From NCBI GenBank assembly GCA_029247135.1, contig JAQWLS010000067.1:1-37040 (forward strand): DNA of 37,040 nt, given 5' to 3'. Below are positions 10,469-20,581 of the stretch, in pieces (within the stretch, counting starts at the first letter, position 1; every line of letters starts with the position of its first letter). Origin of the DNA: Dehalococcoidia bacterium (lineage in GTDB: Bacteria; Chloroflexota; Dehalococcoidia; UBA2979). Both the position numbers and the translations under genes were made by a program. Below the pieces are notes generated by a model that was not told the origin of the DNA, did not search any database, and worked only from the letters and a program-made list of their open reading frames with translations.

Positions 10469-11842
10469 ATGGCCGATCAAAATAATCTAAATTTCGATGA
10501 GCAGACCTACTCTTCAACAAAGACAGGGGACCGTTCAATTCTACCCGTCGACATGATTTCGGTGGAAGAAGCACGAACTCAAATCTTAAATTCTGTTTCA
10601 CTTCTTCCAGCAGAGATGACTAAGCTTTCAGATGCTCTTGGACTCACACTGGCCGAGGATTTGTATTCGACCTTTGATATACCACCGTTACCTAACACTG
10701 GGATGGACGGCTATGCGGTTCGGTCAGAAGACACCGAAGGGGCGACCTATGATAAACCGATCCAGTTAAAGGTTATCGGATACTTAGCAGCAGGCTTCGT
10801 GTATGAGGGATTAGTGGGAAAAGGCGAGGCAGTACGCATTATGACCGGTGCACCCATACCAAAAGGTGCTAATTCAATAGTACCTTTTGAGGAGACGGAT
10901 GAGTACGATTGGGCTACGCGTGACACGACTCGATCAGATGGTGAATGGGAAACTAATCCGAAGACTGAAGTTCGAATTGATGTTCACTCGCAGACCGGGG
11001 CTAATATTCGGAAGGCGGGCGAAGATATTACAGCTAACTCTTTGGCTCTGAGACAAGGTGCACTTATGGGGCCTGCCGAGATCGGCGTTGCTGCGTCTTT
11101 GGGGTTGGCTGAAATATGTTGTTATCGCCGCCCAAAGGTGGCCATATTGTCGACTGGAGACGAACTTCTACCACCAGGCCAAGCTTTATCACCTGGCAAA
11201 ATTTATGATGCAAATTCATTTTCACTCGCTGCGCAGGTAATTTCATTTGGTGGAATTCCTCGTGTACTGGATATATCAGCTGATACGATCGAGGACTTGA
11301 CTAAGAACATTCAAGATGGCGTAAGTGATGCTGATCTGTTAATCACCAGTGCCGGTGTGTCAAGAGGTGATTTTGATGTGGTTAAAACTGTTTTGGCAAA
11401 TCAAGGTGAGATAGGGTTTTGGACAGTACGAATGAAACCCGGTAAACCACTGGCGTTTGGAACATTACGGGATGAAAGTGGCAGGGAAGTTCCGCATCTT
11501 GGTTTACCAGGAAATCCTGTATCAGCAATGATGACATTTGAGTTATTCGGTCGACCAGCACTTTTTAAAATGCTTGGTCGGTTACATAATAATCCTGAGG
11601 CATGGATGCGCCGTACGATTATGGCTACAGCACACGATAGGTTAAAGAATACCGATGGACGACGCTTCTACGCGCGTTGTAAAATTGAGTTGACTGAGAA
11701 CGGTTATGTTGCTCGGTTAACAGGTGCACAAGGATCAGGGGTGCTCACATCAATGATGCTTGCGGACGGCTATGCTATTTGCCCAGAGGATACCAGAGCA
11801 ATCGAAGTGGGTGAATTGGTTGAAGTTATGCTGGTCGATTGA
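10469..11842 (+). CDS. moeA: Molybdopterin molybdenumtransferase MoeA
   Basis: PPLPNTGMDGYAVRSED, VRIMTGAPIPKGANSIVPFEET, ILSTGDELLPPGQALSPGKIYDANS, ITSAGVSRGDFDVVK, GKPLAFGTL, LGLPGNPVSAMMTFELF. Confidence 0.95.
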   Translation: MADQNNLNFDEQTYSSTKTGDRSILPVDMISVEEARTQILNSVSLLPAEMTKLSDALGLTLAEDLYSTFDIPPLPNTGMDGYAVRSEDTEGATYDKPIQLKVIGYLAAGFVYEGLVGKGEAVRIMTGAPIPKGANSIVPFEETDEYDWATRDTTRSDGEWETNPKTEVRIDVHSQTGANIRKAGEDITANSLALRQGALMGPAEIGVAASLGLAEICCYRRPKVAILSTGDELLPPGQALSPGKIYDANSFSLAAQVISFGGIPRVLDISADTIEDLTKNIQDGVSDADLLITSAGVSRGDFDVVKTVLANQGEIGFWTVRMKPGKPLAFGTLRDESGREVPHLGLPGNPVSAMMTFELFGRPALFKMLGRLHNNPEAWMRRTIMATAHDRLKNTDGRRFYARCKIELTENGYVARLTGAQGSGVLTSMMLADGYAICPEDTRAIEVGELVEVMLVD

Positions 11843-11872
11843 TTTGAAAATTTATTCCCAGGAGTCCAATTT

Positions 11873-12370
11873 ATTTTTCCGATAATTTCTATAACTGGGC
11901 CACGAGGTGAACTAAATGACATGCTTGCTACTGGCCTATCCCGAACACTTCGTGAGAATGGAGACCGGGTCGCAATTTTGACTAAAAATGAGCTAGCAAC
12001 CACTTTGTCCATCAACTTATCAACTGGTACCAGAGCTGTTATGCGCTATATAGATGATGCAGCCACAATCGAAAAATTAGTACTAGAAATTGACCCATCG
12101 GTACGTTGTATTCTTTGTGTGGGCTGGAATCAAACTGATACGAATTCAGTGCTCATTGGTACTACTAAATTTGCCTGTTCTAATTTGATGAACGATCTGA
12201 CCATCGATTCTGTCGATTCAGATTCGTATGAAAAATTAGCACTATGGTTAGAGTCCGCGCTCGCGGATGTTTTGCAGACGTTCTGTTTAGACGAACTACC
12301 TTCCGAAGCGATAGTCAAACGCATTTGGCGGTTTGCATCAAGACTGTTCGCAACTAAAGCAGTCCGGTAA
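11873..12370 (+). CDS. Possible MobB-like protein with degenerate P-loop (tentative; start uncertain)
   Basis: ORF track starts at ATG 11921, but the same frame is open upstream to the moeA TGA and encodes FIFPIISITGPRGELNDMLATGLSRTLRENGDRVAILTKN, resembling a MobB P-loop/beta1-alpha1 unit. AGGAG at 11860-11864 lies 8 nt before an in-frame ATT at 11873. Confidence 0.35.
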   Translation: MFPIISITGPRGELNDMLATGLSRTLRENGDRVAILTKNELATTLSINLSTGTRAVMRYIDDAATIEKLVLEIDPSVRCILCVGWNQTDTNSVLIGTTKFACSNLMNDLTIDSVDSDSYEKLALWLESALADVLQTFCLDELPSEAIVKRIWRFASRLFATKAVR

Positions 12371-13985
12371 CACTTCCATCTGGTTGTAAGTCAATATCGA
12401 ATGCGTTCGGATCGCTTGGTAAGCCTGGTAGAGTCATGATATCTCCAGCTAGACAGATTATTTGTTGTGCTCCCGCCGCAATTCTAAATTCTTGAACCGG
12501 AAATATATGACCCGTCGGTGCTCCTCGCAGCTTCTGGTCAGCTGATATTGATAAATGAGTTTTTGCGACACAGATTGGAAAATTCCAACCATTTGCTTCA
12601 AATCGCCTCGCGGTTGTACGAGTAAGTGGCGCCCAACTTAAGCTTTCGGCTTGATAGAGTTTTTTGGCCAAGCTAGTTACTTTGTCTATAATAGAGTCCT
12701 CATCCTCATATAGCAGTTCAACCGTTGCTGATTGTTCACTGAGCACTTGGCATAGCTCGTTTGCCAAGTCCATCATGCCATGTCCGCCCTCGGCAAAGCC
12801 TTTTGCTTGCACAGCATTTGTTGCTCCAGCAGCCTTCGCAACTTCTTGTATTATGTTTATCTCTTCTTCTGAGTCTTCGGGGAATCTGTTGATAGCGACC
12901 ACGACAGGTAAGCCATAACGCCTAACGATGGAAATCGCGTGTTTTAGATTGCTGGATCCGGCTTCAACAGCAGATGGATTCGGCGCGGCTAGTTCCTTTT
13001 GAGCTATCCCACCATGCCATTTTAAACCTCGAACAGTGGCGACAAGGACGGCAGCGCTCGGTTTTTCTCCGCCTTGCCTGACCTTAATATCCATGAATTT
13101 TTCAAATCCAAGATCCGCACCGAATCCGGCTTCAGTCACGACAATGTCCGAGGTCTGGAGTGCAAGTCTATCAGCGACGATAGAGGAACAACCGTGTGCG
13201 ATATTCCCGAACGGTCCGGCATGGCATATTACGGGGTTTCCCTCATTTGTCTGAACGATATTAGGTTTCAGAGCGTCTTTTAGCAGAACCATGATTGAAC
13301 CGACAGCCCGCACGTCCGCTGCACTGACTGGTTTTTGATCCTGAGTCCACCCGACGACGACAGAGCTTAGACGAGCTCTTAAATCACTGTAGTCTTGTGC
13401 TAATGCGATGATAGCCATAATTTCAGAGGCGGCAGATATGTCGTATCCGGTCTGACGAACTGGTCCATCTGCCGACTTTCCCATTCCGATGGCAATGTTG
13501 CGTAGAGCCCGATCTTCGGCATCAGTTACACGCCGCCATGTAATCCCATCAGGATTAAAATGTTCAATCTCATGGTTTTTCACACTATTTTCGGTCATCG
13601 CGGCTAGGAAATTATGCGCTGACTGGATCGCATGAAAATCACCGGTGAAGTGTAGATTTATATCTGTGGCCGGCTCTGCCGTTGCAAGGCCACCGCCGGT
13701 GCCCCCACCTTTTCTACCAAAAAGCGGGCCGAGGGATGGTTGTCGAATGACAGCTGTGGCGTTTTTACCGACAAGATTCAAGCCATCTGTTAACCCGAGT
13801 GTTGTTGTAGTTTTCCCTTCGCCTGCAGGTGTTGGAGTTATTGCCGTGACTACGACCAGCTTGCCCTTCATTGGTTTCTCTCGATTAAATAAGTCGAGCG
13901 GGACTTTGGCCTTGTCACGGCCATAAGGTTCTATATCGTTCCAGTTGAGCCCAAGTTTTTCAACTATTTCTTGAATTGGACGCAT
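12354..13985 (-). CDS. fhs: Formate--tetrahydrofolate ligase
   Basis: TPTPAGEGKTTTTLGLTDGLN (P-loop), RQPSLGPLFGRKGGGTGGG, VVTEAGFGADLGFEKFMDIKVR. Start set at MRPIQEIVEK (13985) with AGGAG upstream. Confidence 0.95.
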   Translation of the reverse strand: MRPIQEIVEKLGLNWNDIEPYGRDKAKVPLDLFNREKPMKGKLVVVTAITPTPAGEGKTTTTLGLTDGLNLVGKNATAVIRQPSLGPLFGRKGGGTGGGLATAEPATDINLHFTGDFHAIQSAHNFLAAMTENSVKNHEIEHFNPDGITWRRVTDAEDRALRNIAIGMGKSADGPVRQTGYDISAASEIMAIIALAQDYSDLRARLSSVVVGWTQDQKPVSAADVRAVGSIMVLLKDALKPNIVQTNEGNPVICHAGPFGNIAHGCSSIVADRLALQTSDIVVTEAGFGADLGFEKFMDIKVRQGGEKPSAAVLVATVRGLKWHGGIAQKELAAPNPSAVEAGSSNLKHAISIVRRYGLPVVVAINRFPEDSEEEINIIQEVAKAAGATNAVQAKGFAEGGHGMMDLANELCQVLSEQSATVELLYEDEDSIIDKVTSLAKKLYQAESLSWAPLTRTTARRFEANGWNFPICVAKTHLSISADQKLRGAPTGHIFPVQEFRIAAGAQQIICLAGDIMTLPGLPSDPNAFDIDLQPDGSVTGLL

Positions 13986-14144
13986 TTGTGGCGGATCTCC
14001 TGATTTGCTGCTGGGGGAGAGTATCGCATGAGAAATGTGTGGTGTCATCTCTTGGAAACTCATGCACGAGTTGTGTTTACAGGAGAAGTTAAGTAGCGTA
14101 AAGGGCTGCAAACTGATGAAGTGATACTCGTAACGAGGTTAGAA

Positions 14145-14786
14145 ATGTCCAATGTAGTTAGTCTTAATCCACGGTCAATTTTAGGTAGAAAGGTAAGTCG
14201 TCTTCGCAACGAAGGAATTTTACCTGTAAATCTATACGGTAGAGGAATAGAGTCTGCATCGCTCCAGCTTGAATACGTTGATGGACGAGACTTACTGAAC
14301 CTGCATGGACGAAATAACTTATTTGAAGTACAAATTTCGGGAGAAACCGAAGTGCGACCCGTTGTAGTTCGTGATGTTTCAATTCACCCAGTGACACGAA
14401 AAATTTTACATATTGACTTTTTTCAAGTGGACCTTCAGCGAACAATCCAAGCAGATGTACCTTTGAATTTCGTGGGAACCTCGCAGGGTGTCTCGATGTA
14501 TGGCGGTGTTTTGGTACAGGCAATTGATAGAATAATGATTGAGGCACTACCGGCTGATATGCCGGAGTCTATCGAAGTAGATATTTCTGCCCTTGAGGAG
14601 CTCGACTCACAATTATTTGTGAGAGATTTAACGATTTCAGACTTGGTAACGGTACTTATATCTGAGGACACTTTGATATCAGCGGTGCAACGACCACGGG
14701 TCGCTGCCGAAGAATCATTTGAGGTCGCTGAAGGTGAAGAATCAGAATCTGAGGACGATTCAGAATCTACCGAGTCTGAAGGATAA
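14145..14786 (+). CDS. rplY: 50S ribosomal protein L25/general stress protein Ctc
   Basis: GRKVSRLRNEGILPVNLYGRGIES, RPVVVRDVSIHPVTRKILHIDFFQVDLQ, VPLNFVGTSQGVSMYGGVLVQAIDRIMIEALPADMPESIEVDIS; Glu/Ser-rich C-terminal tail. Confidence 0.93.
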   Translation: MSNVVSLNPRSILGRKVSRLRNEGILPVNLYGRGIESASLQLEYVDGRDLLNLHGRNNLFEVQISGETEVRPVVVRDVSIHPVTRKILHIDFFQVDLQRTIQADVPLNFVGTSQGVSMYGGVLVQAIDRIMIEALPADMPESIEVDISALEELDSQLFVRDLTISDLVTVLISEDTLISAVQRPRVAAEESFEVAEGEESESEDDSESTESEG

Positions 14787-14876
14787 AGCCGTTCCACCGT
14801 GTTTGATGCTTAGTTGACTTATGACTTAGTAGCACTCAGTATTTAGATCGAAGCGCCCAGCGCTCTAGGAATCGCT

Positions 14877-16163
14877 ATGTCTCAATACCTATTAAAATGG
14901 TTTTATCTTGGACTTAACCTCAAGCGATGGGTAAGTTTGTTTGCACTTGCCGCCATCATTGCAGGATTAGGATTTGCCTATCTTTTGCGAACAGCGTATT
15001 TGGCGATCGCCTTTCCAGATGAGATTTACTGGCTTACGCTTCAATTCATCCCACGTTGGATTCGAGGTTTATTATTCCTTACTGTGGCAGTGGCGCTCGC
15101 AGTGATTTCTGGCTGGAAGCTGCGAAGTTGGATTATTCATGCGGCGATTCCAGAATTTAGTACTCAAGGTGACATGGTCGGCCTAGCCTACAAGAACATT
15201 CGACTGGCCAATGGACCGAAGATAGTAGTGCTAGGCGGGGGCACAGGGCTTGCAAATTTGTTGCGTAGCCTGAAGCAATTTTCATCTAATATTTCAGCGA
15301 TTGTTACCGTAGCGGATGATGGAGGCTCTTCCGGCAGACTGCGTGAAGATTTAGGAGTAATTCCACCGGGTGATATCAGAAATTGTATTGCAGCATTGGC
15401 TGAGGACGAATCATTAGTAACGCAATTATTCCAGTATCGGTTTGATGAAATTGAAGGGAATTCTATATCCGGCCATTCATTTGGCAACTTATTCTTGACG
15501 GCGATGACTGCTGTTAGTGGCAACATGGAAGCAGCGATTGATGAGACCTGCAAGGTACTTCAGGTACGTGGGCGAATTATTCCGGCATCGCTTCAAGATG
15601 TTAAATTGATCGGTACGTTTGATAACGGCCTTGAGGTGTTCGGGGAATCAAAAATTCCCCAGCAAGGATACCCACCGAAAAAGGTTAGATTGTCATTGGA
15701 TGATGTTGAGGCTCATCCACAGGCACTCAAGGCTATATCGGAGGCAGATCTCATTCTCATTGGGCCTGGTAGCTTGTACACATCGATTCTCCCAAATTTA
15801 TTAGTGTCGGGAATGGTGGAGGCACTGCAACGTGCGTCCGTGCCGCGAATATATATATCTAATGTTGCCACCCAATACGGTGAAACTAATGGATATTCCG
15901 CTGATCGACATTATGCTGTCCTTTGCGAGCATGTTGGAGCGACGGATATTGCAACAGTGGTTCTCGCTAACGACAATATTGTAGAAGAATCATTTCCACC
16001 AGAATGGAAATCGCAACCTGTGCTCGCTGATACCGAGAGTAGTTATGGCGATGCACAATTAGTCCTAGGAGACGTGGTTGATGTAACTAAGCGCTATCGC
16101 CACGATGGGGATAAGTTAGTGTCCGCGATTCTGTCAACATTTGGGAGTTTTGACCGCAGCTAA
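14877..16163 (+). CDS. Gluconeogenesis factor GlmR/YvcK (CofD-like family) with N-terminal membrane segments
   Basis: VVLGGGTGLANLLRSLKQFSSNISAIVTVADDGGSSGRLREDLGVIPPGDIRNCIAAL, GNLFLTAMTAVSGNMEAAI, IGPGSLYTSILPNLLV. Confidence 0.9.
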   Translation: MSQYLLKWFYLGLNLKRWVSLFALAAIIAGLGFAYLLRTAYLAIAFPDEIYWLTLQFIPRWIRGLLFLTVAVALAVISGWKLRSWIIHAAIPEFSTQGDMVGLAYKNIRLANGPKIVVLGGGTGLANLLRSLKQFSSNISAIVTVADDGGSSGRLREDLGVIPPGDIRNCIAALAEDESLVTQLFQYRFDEIEGNSISGHSFGNLFLTAMTAVSGNMEAAIDETCKVLQVRGRIIPASLQDVKLIGTFDNGLEVFGESKIPQQGYPPKKVRLSLDDVEAHPQALKAISEADLILIGPGSLYTSILPNLLVSGMVEALQRASVPRIYISNVATQYGETNGYSADRHYAVLCEHVGATDIATVVLANDNIVEESFPPEWKSQPVLADTESSYGDAQLVLGDVVDVTKRYRHDGDKLVSAILSTFGSFDRS

Positions 16164-16187
16164 TTTGAATGACTTGTTTGGAGTCTG

Positions 16188-17144
16188 TTATCCAAGAACA
16201 CTTCCCATAAACTCAGGATTTCCGTTTAAAAAGTCAGTAATTGACATTATTTTCCGACCTTCTTTCTGAATCAGACTGAGTTCAAGCGCACCCCTACCAC
16301 ACTGAATGGCGACCTTGTTATTAGGCAATTGGATTACCAAGCCAGGAGTGGACGTAGAAGAAACATCTGGCCGGGACAGGCTTTCATGAATGCGAAATCG
16401 CTGTCCCAGATATTCTGTGTATGCGATGGGCCAAGGGATGTAAGCTCGGACAGACTTTGCTATTTGTTCACTGGATTCACTCCATTTAATTTTTGCATCT
16501 GTCGCCAATATTTTTCTTGCATATGTCACATCATCCGGATTTTGTGGAATCGGATCTATTTCGTTGGCTAACCAATGTTCTAAGTTATTCAAAAGAAGAT
16601 CTCGCGCTAGTGAAGACAATGAGAGACTTAAGCTGTCAGTCGTGTCACTCTCAGAAATCTGGAGAGTGTTGTAGACAAAAACTGGGCCAGAATCAAGCTT
16701 TTGCACGACCTGCATTAATGAAACTCCTGTCTCGGAATCTCCACTTAACAAAGCTGCGCTGATGGGCGATGCGCCTCTATGTCTGGGCAGCAGTGACGCG
16801 TGCAGATTTATTATCCGATTGCCATAGTATTCACACAATAGTTTTGGTAGCACGTGGCCAGATGCGATAACGACGACAGCATCAATGTTTAGAGAAATTA
16901 ATGTGGTGAGGAAGTCCTCGTCTACTTTGGATGGCTGTAAGATATTCGGAACTTTATGTTCAAGTGCAGCTGTTTTGACGGCAGTAAAGCTTAAAGAACT
17001 TTTTCTTCCAGTCCGTCGATCTGGTTGCGTGACAACGAGATCGAGGCTGACTGCTGAGGATTCAATGAGTCCGAGGAGTGTCGGGACTGCGAATTCGGGA
17101 GTTCCGAAAAAAGCCACTTTAGTTGGAGCAAAAATCTCACTCAC
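16188..17144 (-). CDS. fmt: Methionyl-tRNA formyltransferase
   Basis: KVAFFGTPEFAVPTL, VVTQPDRRTGR, IINLHASLLPRHRGASPISAALLSGDSETGVSLMQ. Confidence 0.95.
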   Translation of the reverse strand: MSEIFAPTKVAFFGTPEFAVPTLLGLIESSAVSLDLVVTQPDRRTGRKSSLSFTAVKTAALEHKVPNILQPSKVDEDFLTTLISLNIDAVVVIASGHVLPKLLCEYYGNRIINLHASLLPRHRGASPISAALLSGDSETGVSLMQVVQKLDSGPVFVYNTLQISESDTTDSLSLSLSSLARDLLLNNLEHWLANEIDPIPQNPDDVTYARKILATDAKIKWSESSEQIAKSVRAYIPWPIAYTEYLGQRFRIHESLSRPDVSSTSTPGLVIQLPNNKVAIQCGRGALELSLIQKEGRKIMSITDFLNGNPEFMGSVLG

Positions 17145-17188
17145 GAGACGGAAAGCCTTTCATCTGAGCTATGTCTGGCGAAGATTAC

Positions 17189-17413
17189 TCAACCGGCCAC
17201 AACACTCCATGCTGAAACCGCTAAAAATAATACTATCGTGACGATTGTCAGGCGGTGAAGTGATCTTGCTACACCACGTCTAGTTCTGAAAGAATAATCC
17301 TGACCACCAAGTGCCGCACCAAAACCCGTGCCTCTGACCTGCATGAGCACCAAAACTATTAGAGTGATCGCTATGATGATTTGCGCGATTGCGAGAAAAT
17401 CTTTAAGTTCCAT
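17189..17413 (-). CDS. secG: Preprotein translocase subunit SecG
   Basis: 74 aa, two TM helices, VLMQVRGTGFGAALGG motif. Confidence 0.88.
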   Translation of the reverse strand: MELKDFLAIAQIIIAITLIVLVLMQVRGTGFGAALGGQDYSFRTRRGVARSLHRLTIVTIVLFLAVSAWSVVAG

Positions 17414-17478
17414 CTCTATATCCTAAGTGTTTGGCCAGCCATCGGGAAGAACCTGTGAGGGACTCTCAAATAGTCGAA

Positions 17479-18951
17479 CTAACCATTGATTAGATTTAGT
17501 AGCAGTTCTCGTACAATGTTGGCGTCAGCGGTACCTTTTGTGGATCGCATTGTCTGACCAAGTAGGAATCCGATGGCAGACTCTTTCCCGCCTCGATAAT
17601 CGGCAATTGCTTTGGGGTTATCCTCAAGAACTTCCCTTATTGCTATCTCTAGGGTTGCAGTGTCATTATTCTGTGTCAGCCCGAGTGATTCTACTAAATC
17701 TTCAGGATCATGCCCGTCAGCGAACATCTCTGATAAGACGTCTCTACCTGCGTTGTTAGTGATTTCTTTTGATTCAACAAGCTTGACTAATCTTGCGATT
17801 TGCTGAGGCGTCACTTTTGTGTCGAAGAGTTCGGCATCAACGCCCAACTCATTTATGTGTTTTGCAACCTCGCCAATGAACCATTTAGCAATTTGCTTGG
17901 GGTCAACGGTTTCATCAGCTCGGACCGCTTCTTCGTATGCATCTGACCGAGCTTTTGAGTCAGTTAAGGTAATGGCCTCAGTTGAAGTCAACTGATACTG
18001 GGCTGTAAAACGGCTTAACCTCGAATTGGGTAATTCAGGCATAAGACCACGTATTTCATCAATAAATGTGCCGGTTAGCGATAGGGGCGGAAGGTCTGGT
18101 TCAGGAAAATATCGATAGTCTGAAGCACCTTCTTTTGAGCGTTGCGAGATGGTTTTACCAGTACTGTCGATAAATCCTCTAGTTTCCTGTACGATTCGCT
18201 CTCCGTTCTTAATTTGTGCAATTTGCCTTAAAATTTCGTAGTCAATCGCTTTTTGCACTGACCGAAATGAATTCATGTTCTTTATTTCGACCTTGGTGCC
18301 TAGTTCGGAAGCACCCTTCGGGCGAACCGAGATATTAGCGTCACATCGCAGTTGACCTTTTTCCATATTGGCATCAGAAATGTCCAAATATCTTGCTATT
18401 TGGCGAAGTCGTTTAAGGAAGTTTGCTGCCTCTCCAGCTGACTGTATATCAGGTTTTGTGACAAGTTCCATTAGGGGGGAACCTGCTCGATTCAGGTCCA
18501 ACAGACTGTAGGACCCTTCCGAATCAGAACGATGTATCAGTCGAGCAGTATCTTCCTCGAGATGAATTCTCTCAAGTTGAACATTTCGTTCTCCACCGCT
18601 ATCGGTTTGGATTGTGAGAGTGCCTTCTTCACAAAATGGTTGGTCAAATTGCGATATTTGATAGCCCTTCATTAAGTCAGGGTACGGATAGTTTTTACGA
18701 TCAAATTTTGCCTCTGATGGAATATTACAGTTCAGTGCTAAGCCAGCCATGATCGTGTAAAGAACCGCTTGGCGGTTTATGACTGGTAGTGATCCTGGCA
18801 TTCCCATGCACACTACACACACATGCGAATTAGGTTCGGTATCGAAATATGCTCGTTCACAACCACAAAACATTTTTGACTGTGTTTTAAGTTGAATGTG
18901 CACTTCGAGGCCGATTACTGGTTCGAAGTCAGTGTCTATCTCAGAGCTCAA
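17479..18951 (-). CDS. gatB: Asp-tRNA(Asn)/Glu-tRNA(Gln) amidotransferase subunit B
   Basis: EPVIGLEVHIQLKTQSKMFCGC, VCMGMPGSLPVINRQAV, FDRKNYPYPDLMKGYQISQFDQP, DLNRAGSPLMELVT. TTG start with GAGG upstream. Confidence 0.97.
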   Translation of the reverse strand: MSSEIDTDFEPVIGLEVHIQLKTQSKMFCGCERAYFDTEPNSHVCVVCMGMPGSLPVINRQAVLYTIMAGLALNCNIPSEAKFDRKNYPYPDLMKGYQISQFDQPFCEEGTLTIQTDSGGERNVQLERIHLEEDTARLIHRSDSEGSYSLLDLNRAGSPLMELVTKPDIQSAGEAANFLKRLRQIARYLDISDANMEKGQLRCDANISVRPKGASELGTKVEIKNMNSFRSVQKAIDYEILRQIAQIKNGERIVQETRGFIDSTGKTISQRSKEGASDYRYFPEPDLPPLSLTGTFIDEIRGLMPELPNSRLSRFTAQYQLTSTEAITLTDSKARSDAYEEAVRADETVDPKQIAKWFIGEVAKHINELGVDAELFDTKVTPQQIARLVKLVESKEITNNAGRDVLSEMFADGHDPEDLVESLGLTQNNDTATLEIAIREVLEDNPKAIADYRGGKESAIGFLLGQTMRSTKGTADANIVRELLLNLING

Positions 18952-19053
18952 TATTTTTCCTCACCAAATCAGGCGTTAAGTTCGGGCAGATACTATTCTA
19001 GACTAGCTAAGAGTTTAGTGTTTAGGGCTTTTAATGCCAGCTCATAGGTTTGT

Positions 19054-19581
19054 ATGACTCAGATACCTACGCCGTTAACTATCCGTTCATCAAAATATGA
19101 TGGCTCTTTCCACTATGAATACTCGGGAGACTTGATTGAGAGCATTAGGCACAACGAGTTGGGCCATATATGGAAATGCCGTATCAAACAGGATTCAATG
19201 ATTCAGTCGTATCGGGGAACACTTGAGGCGCGAGCGAGCATTACTGCGTATTTTTTTGAACGACAATGGTTCAATATACTGGTCCCTGAAATGCCGATAG
19301 GGCGACGTCAAATGACTGCATATGCCAACGTGTCCACACCAGCTTACGTACGACACCAATTGGGCGGTGATGCTTATGTGTTGGATTGGATAGACCTTGA
19401 TCTTGATCTGATTCAGCTTGAAACGGGCGATGTGTTGATAGATGATGAGGATGAATTTTTAGAGCATCAGTTATCGATGCGGTATCCGCAATGGCTAATA
19501 GATGCTTCTCAATCTGGCCTTGATAAACTTTTGGCGTTTAATTTCGCCACTCATGAATTTCTCTCAGTTGATGCTGACTGA
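19054..19581 (+). CDS. DUF402-domain protein
   Basis: FERQWFNILVP... followed by YVLDWIDLDLDLIQLETGDVLIDDEDEFLEH, typical DUF402 region. Confidence 0.7.
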   Translation: MTQIPTPLTIRSSKYDGSFHYEYSGDLIESIRHNELGHIWKCRIKQDSMIQSYRGTLEARASITAYFFERQWFNILVPEMPIGRRQMTAYANVSTPAYVRHQLGGDAYVLDWIDLDLDLIQLETGDVLIDDEDEFLEHQLSMRYPQWLIDASQSGLDKLLAFNFATHEFLSVDAD

Positions 19582-19633
19582 TAGTTCACCAATGAACTAG
19601 ACTTCTCTCGATAAGATTTGTGAGGAGAGAGAT

Positions 19634-20578
19634 ATGGGTTTGCAAGATAGAACGCCGACGACGGTTGAGGAATACGCGTCATACAAGACGAGATTTAATA
19701 ACTGGGGTAGGTGGGGTAACGATGATCAACTTGGCACGTTGAACCACATTACTGATGACCAAGTGAAATATGCGGCGACGCTCATTAGCGAGGGCCTGAG
19801 TGTTTCGTGTGCTAACCCTATTGCAACCGAACAAGTCGTAAGCAATAAACAACGAAACCCTCGTCCAGCAGATCATCGAATGATGGTTGGCGCAGACAGC
19901 TCAGGTGACTATATTGGTGTTGCTTTTCATGGCTATGTGAATACTCACATAGATGCCTTGTGTCACATTTTTACGGGCGACAGTTCAACAGGTGGTCGAC
20001 TGTATAACGACCGCGATCCTAGTCTAGTTACGGAGGGCGGGGCCTTAACAAACTCGGTTGACTACTGGAAGAATGGAATCGTGACTAGGGGCGTGTTGTA
20101 CGATATTCCTGCGATGCGATCGCAGGAATATGTATCACCGGATGAGCCGATCGAAGGATGGCATTTAGAGGATTGGGCTGAATCAGTAGGTATTCAACCC
20201 AGACCGGGTGATGCAGTATTAGTTAGATCAGGCTGCGATGCATTCTGGAAGGCTAACGAGAATTTTGAATTCTCACACCCTCCTGCAACTCCGGGAAATG
20301 GTCCATCGGTGATTGAGTATCTTTATGACAACGATGCATCGTTGCTTGGCTGGGATTTACAGGAGGCAGGATACAAGTATTTTGATTATCCGGCCCGGAT
20401 ACCCATACACGAGATTGTCATTCCATATATGGGCCTACCGCTATTAGATAACGCAAATTTTGACGAATTATCCTCGACGTGTAAAGAAACAGGGAGATAT
20501 GAATTCATGCTAGTGATTTCGCCACTTGTAATTCGCGGAGGTACGGGGTCGCCAGTAAATCCGATCGCACTTTTTTAA
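19634..20578 (+). CDS. Cyclase family protein (kynurenine formamidase-like metal hydrolase)
   Basis: RWGNDDQLGTLNHIT, FHGYVNTHIDALCHIF (variant of the HxGTHxDxPxH motif), GDAVLVRSGCD. Confidence 0.85.
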   Translation: MGLQDRTPTTVEEYASYKTRFNNWGRWGNDDQLGTLNHITDDQVKYAATLISEGLSVSCANPIATEQVVSNKQRNPRPADHRMMVGADSSGDYIGVAFHGYVNTHIDALCHIFTGDSSTGGRLYNDRDPSLVTEGGALTNSVDYWKNGIVTRGVLYDIPAMRSQEYVSPDEPIEGWHLEDWAESVGIQPRPGDAVLVRSGCDAFWKANENFEFSHPPATPGNGPSVIEYLYDNDASLLGWDLQEAGYKYFDYPARIPIHEIVIPYMGLPLLDNANFDELSSTCKETGRYEFMLVISPLVIRGGTGSPVNPIALF

Positions 20579-20581
20579 AAT

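Noticed and set aside
14435-14797. 120-aa minus-strand ORF, Ser-rich
   Set aside because: Antisense to rplY; the Ser-rich composition is the reverse complement of the acidic tail codons.
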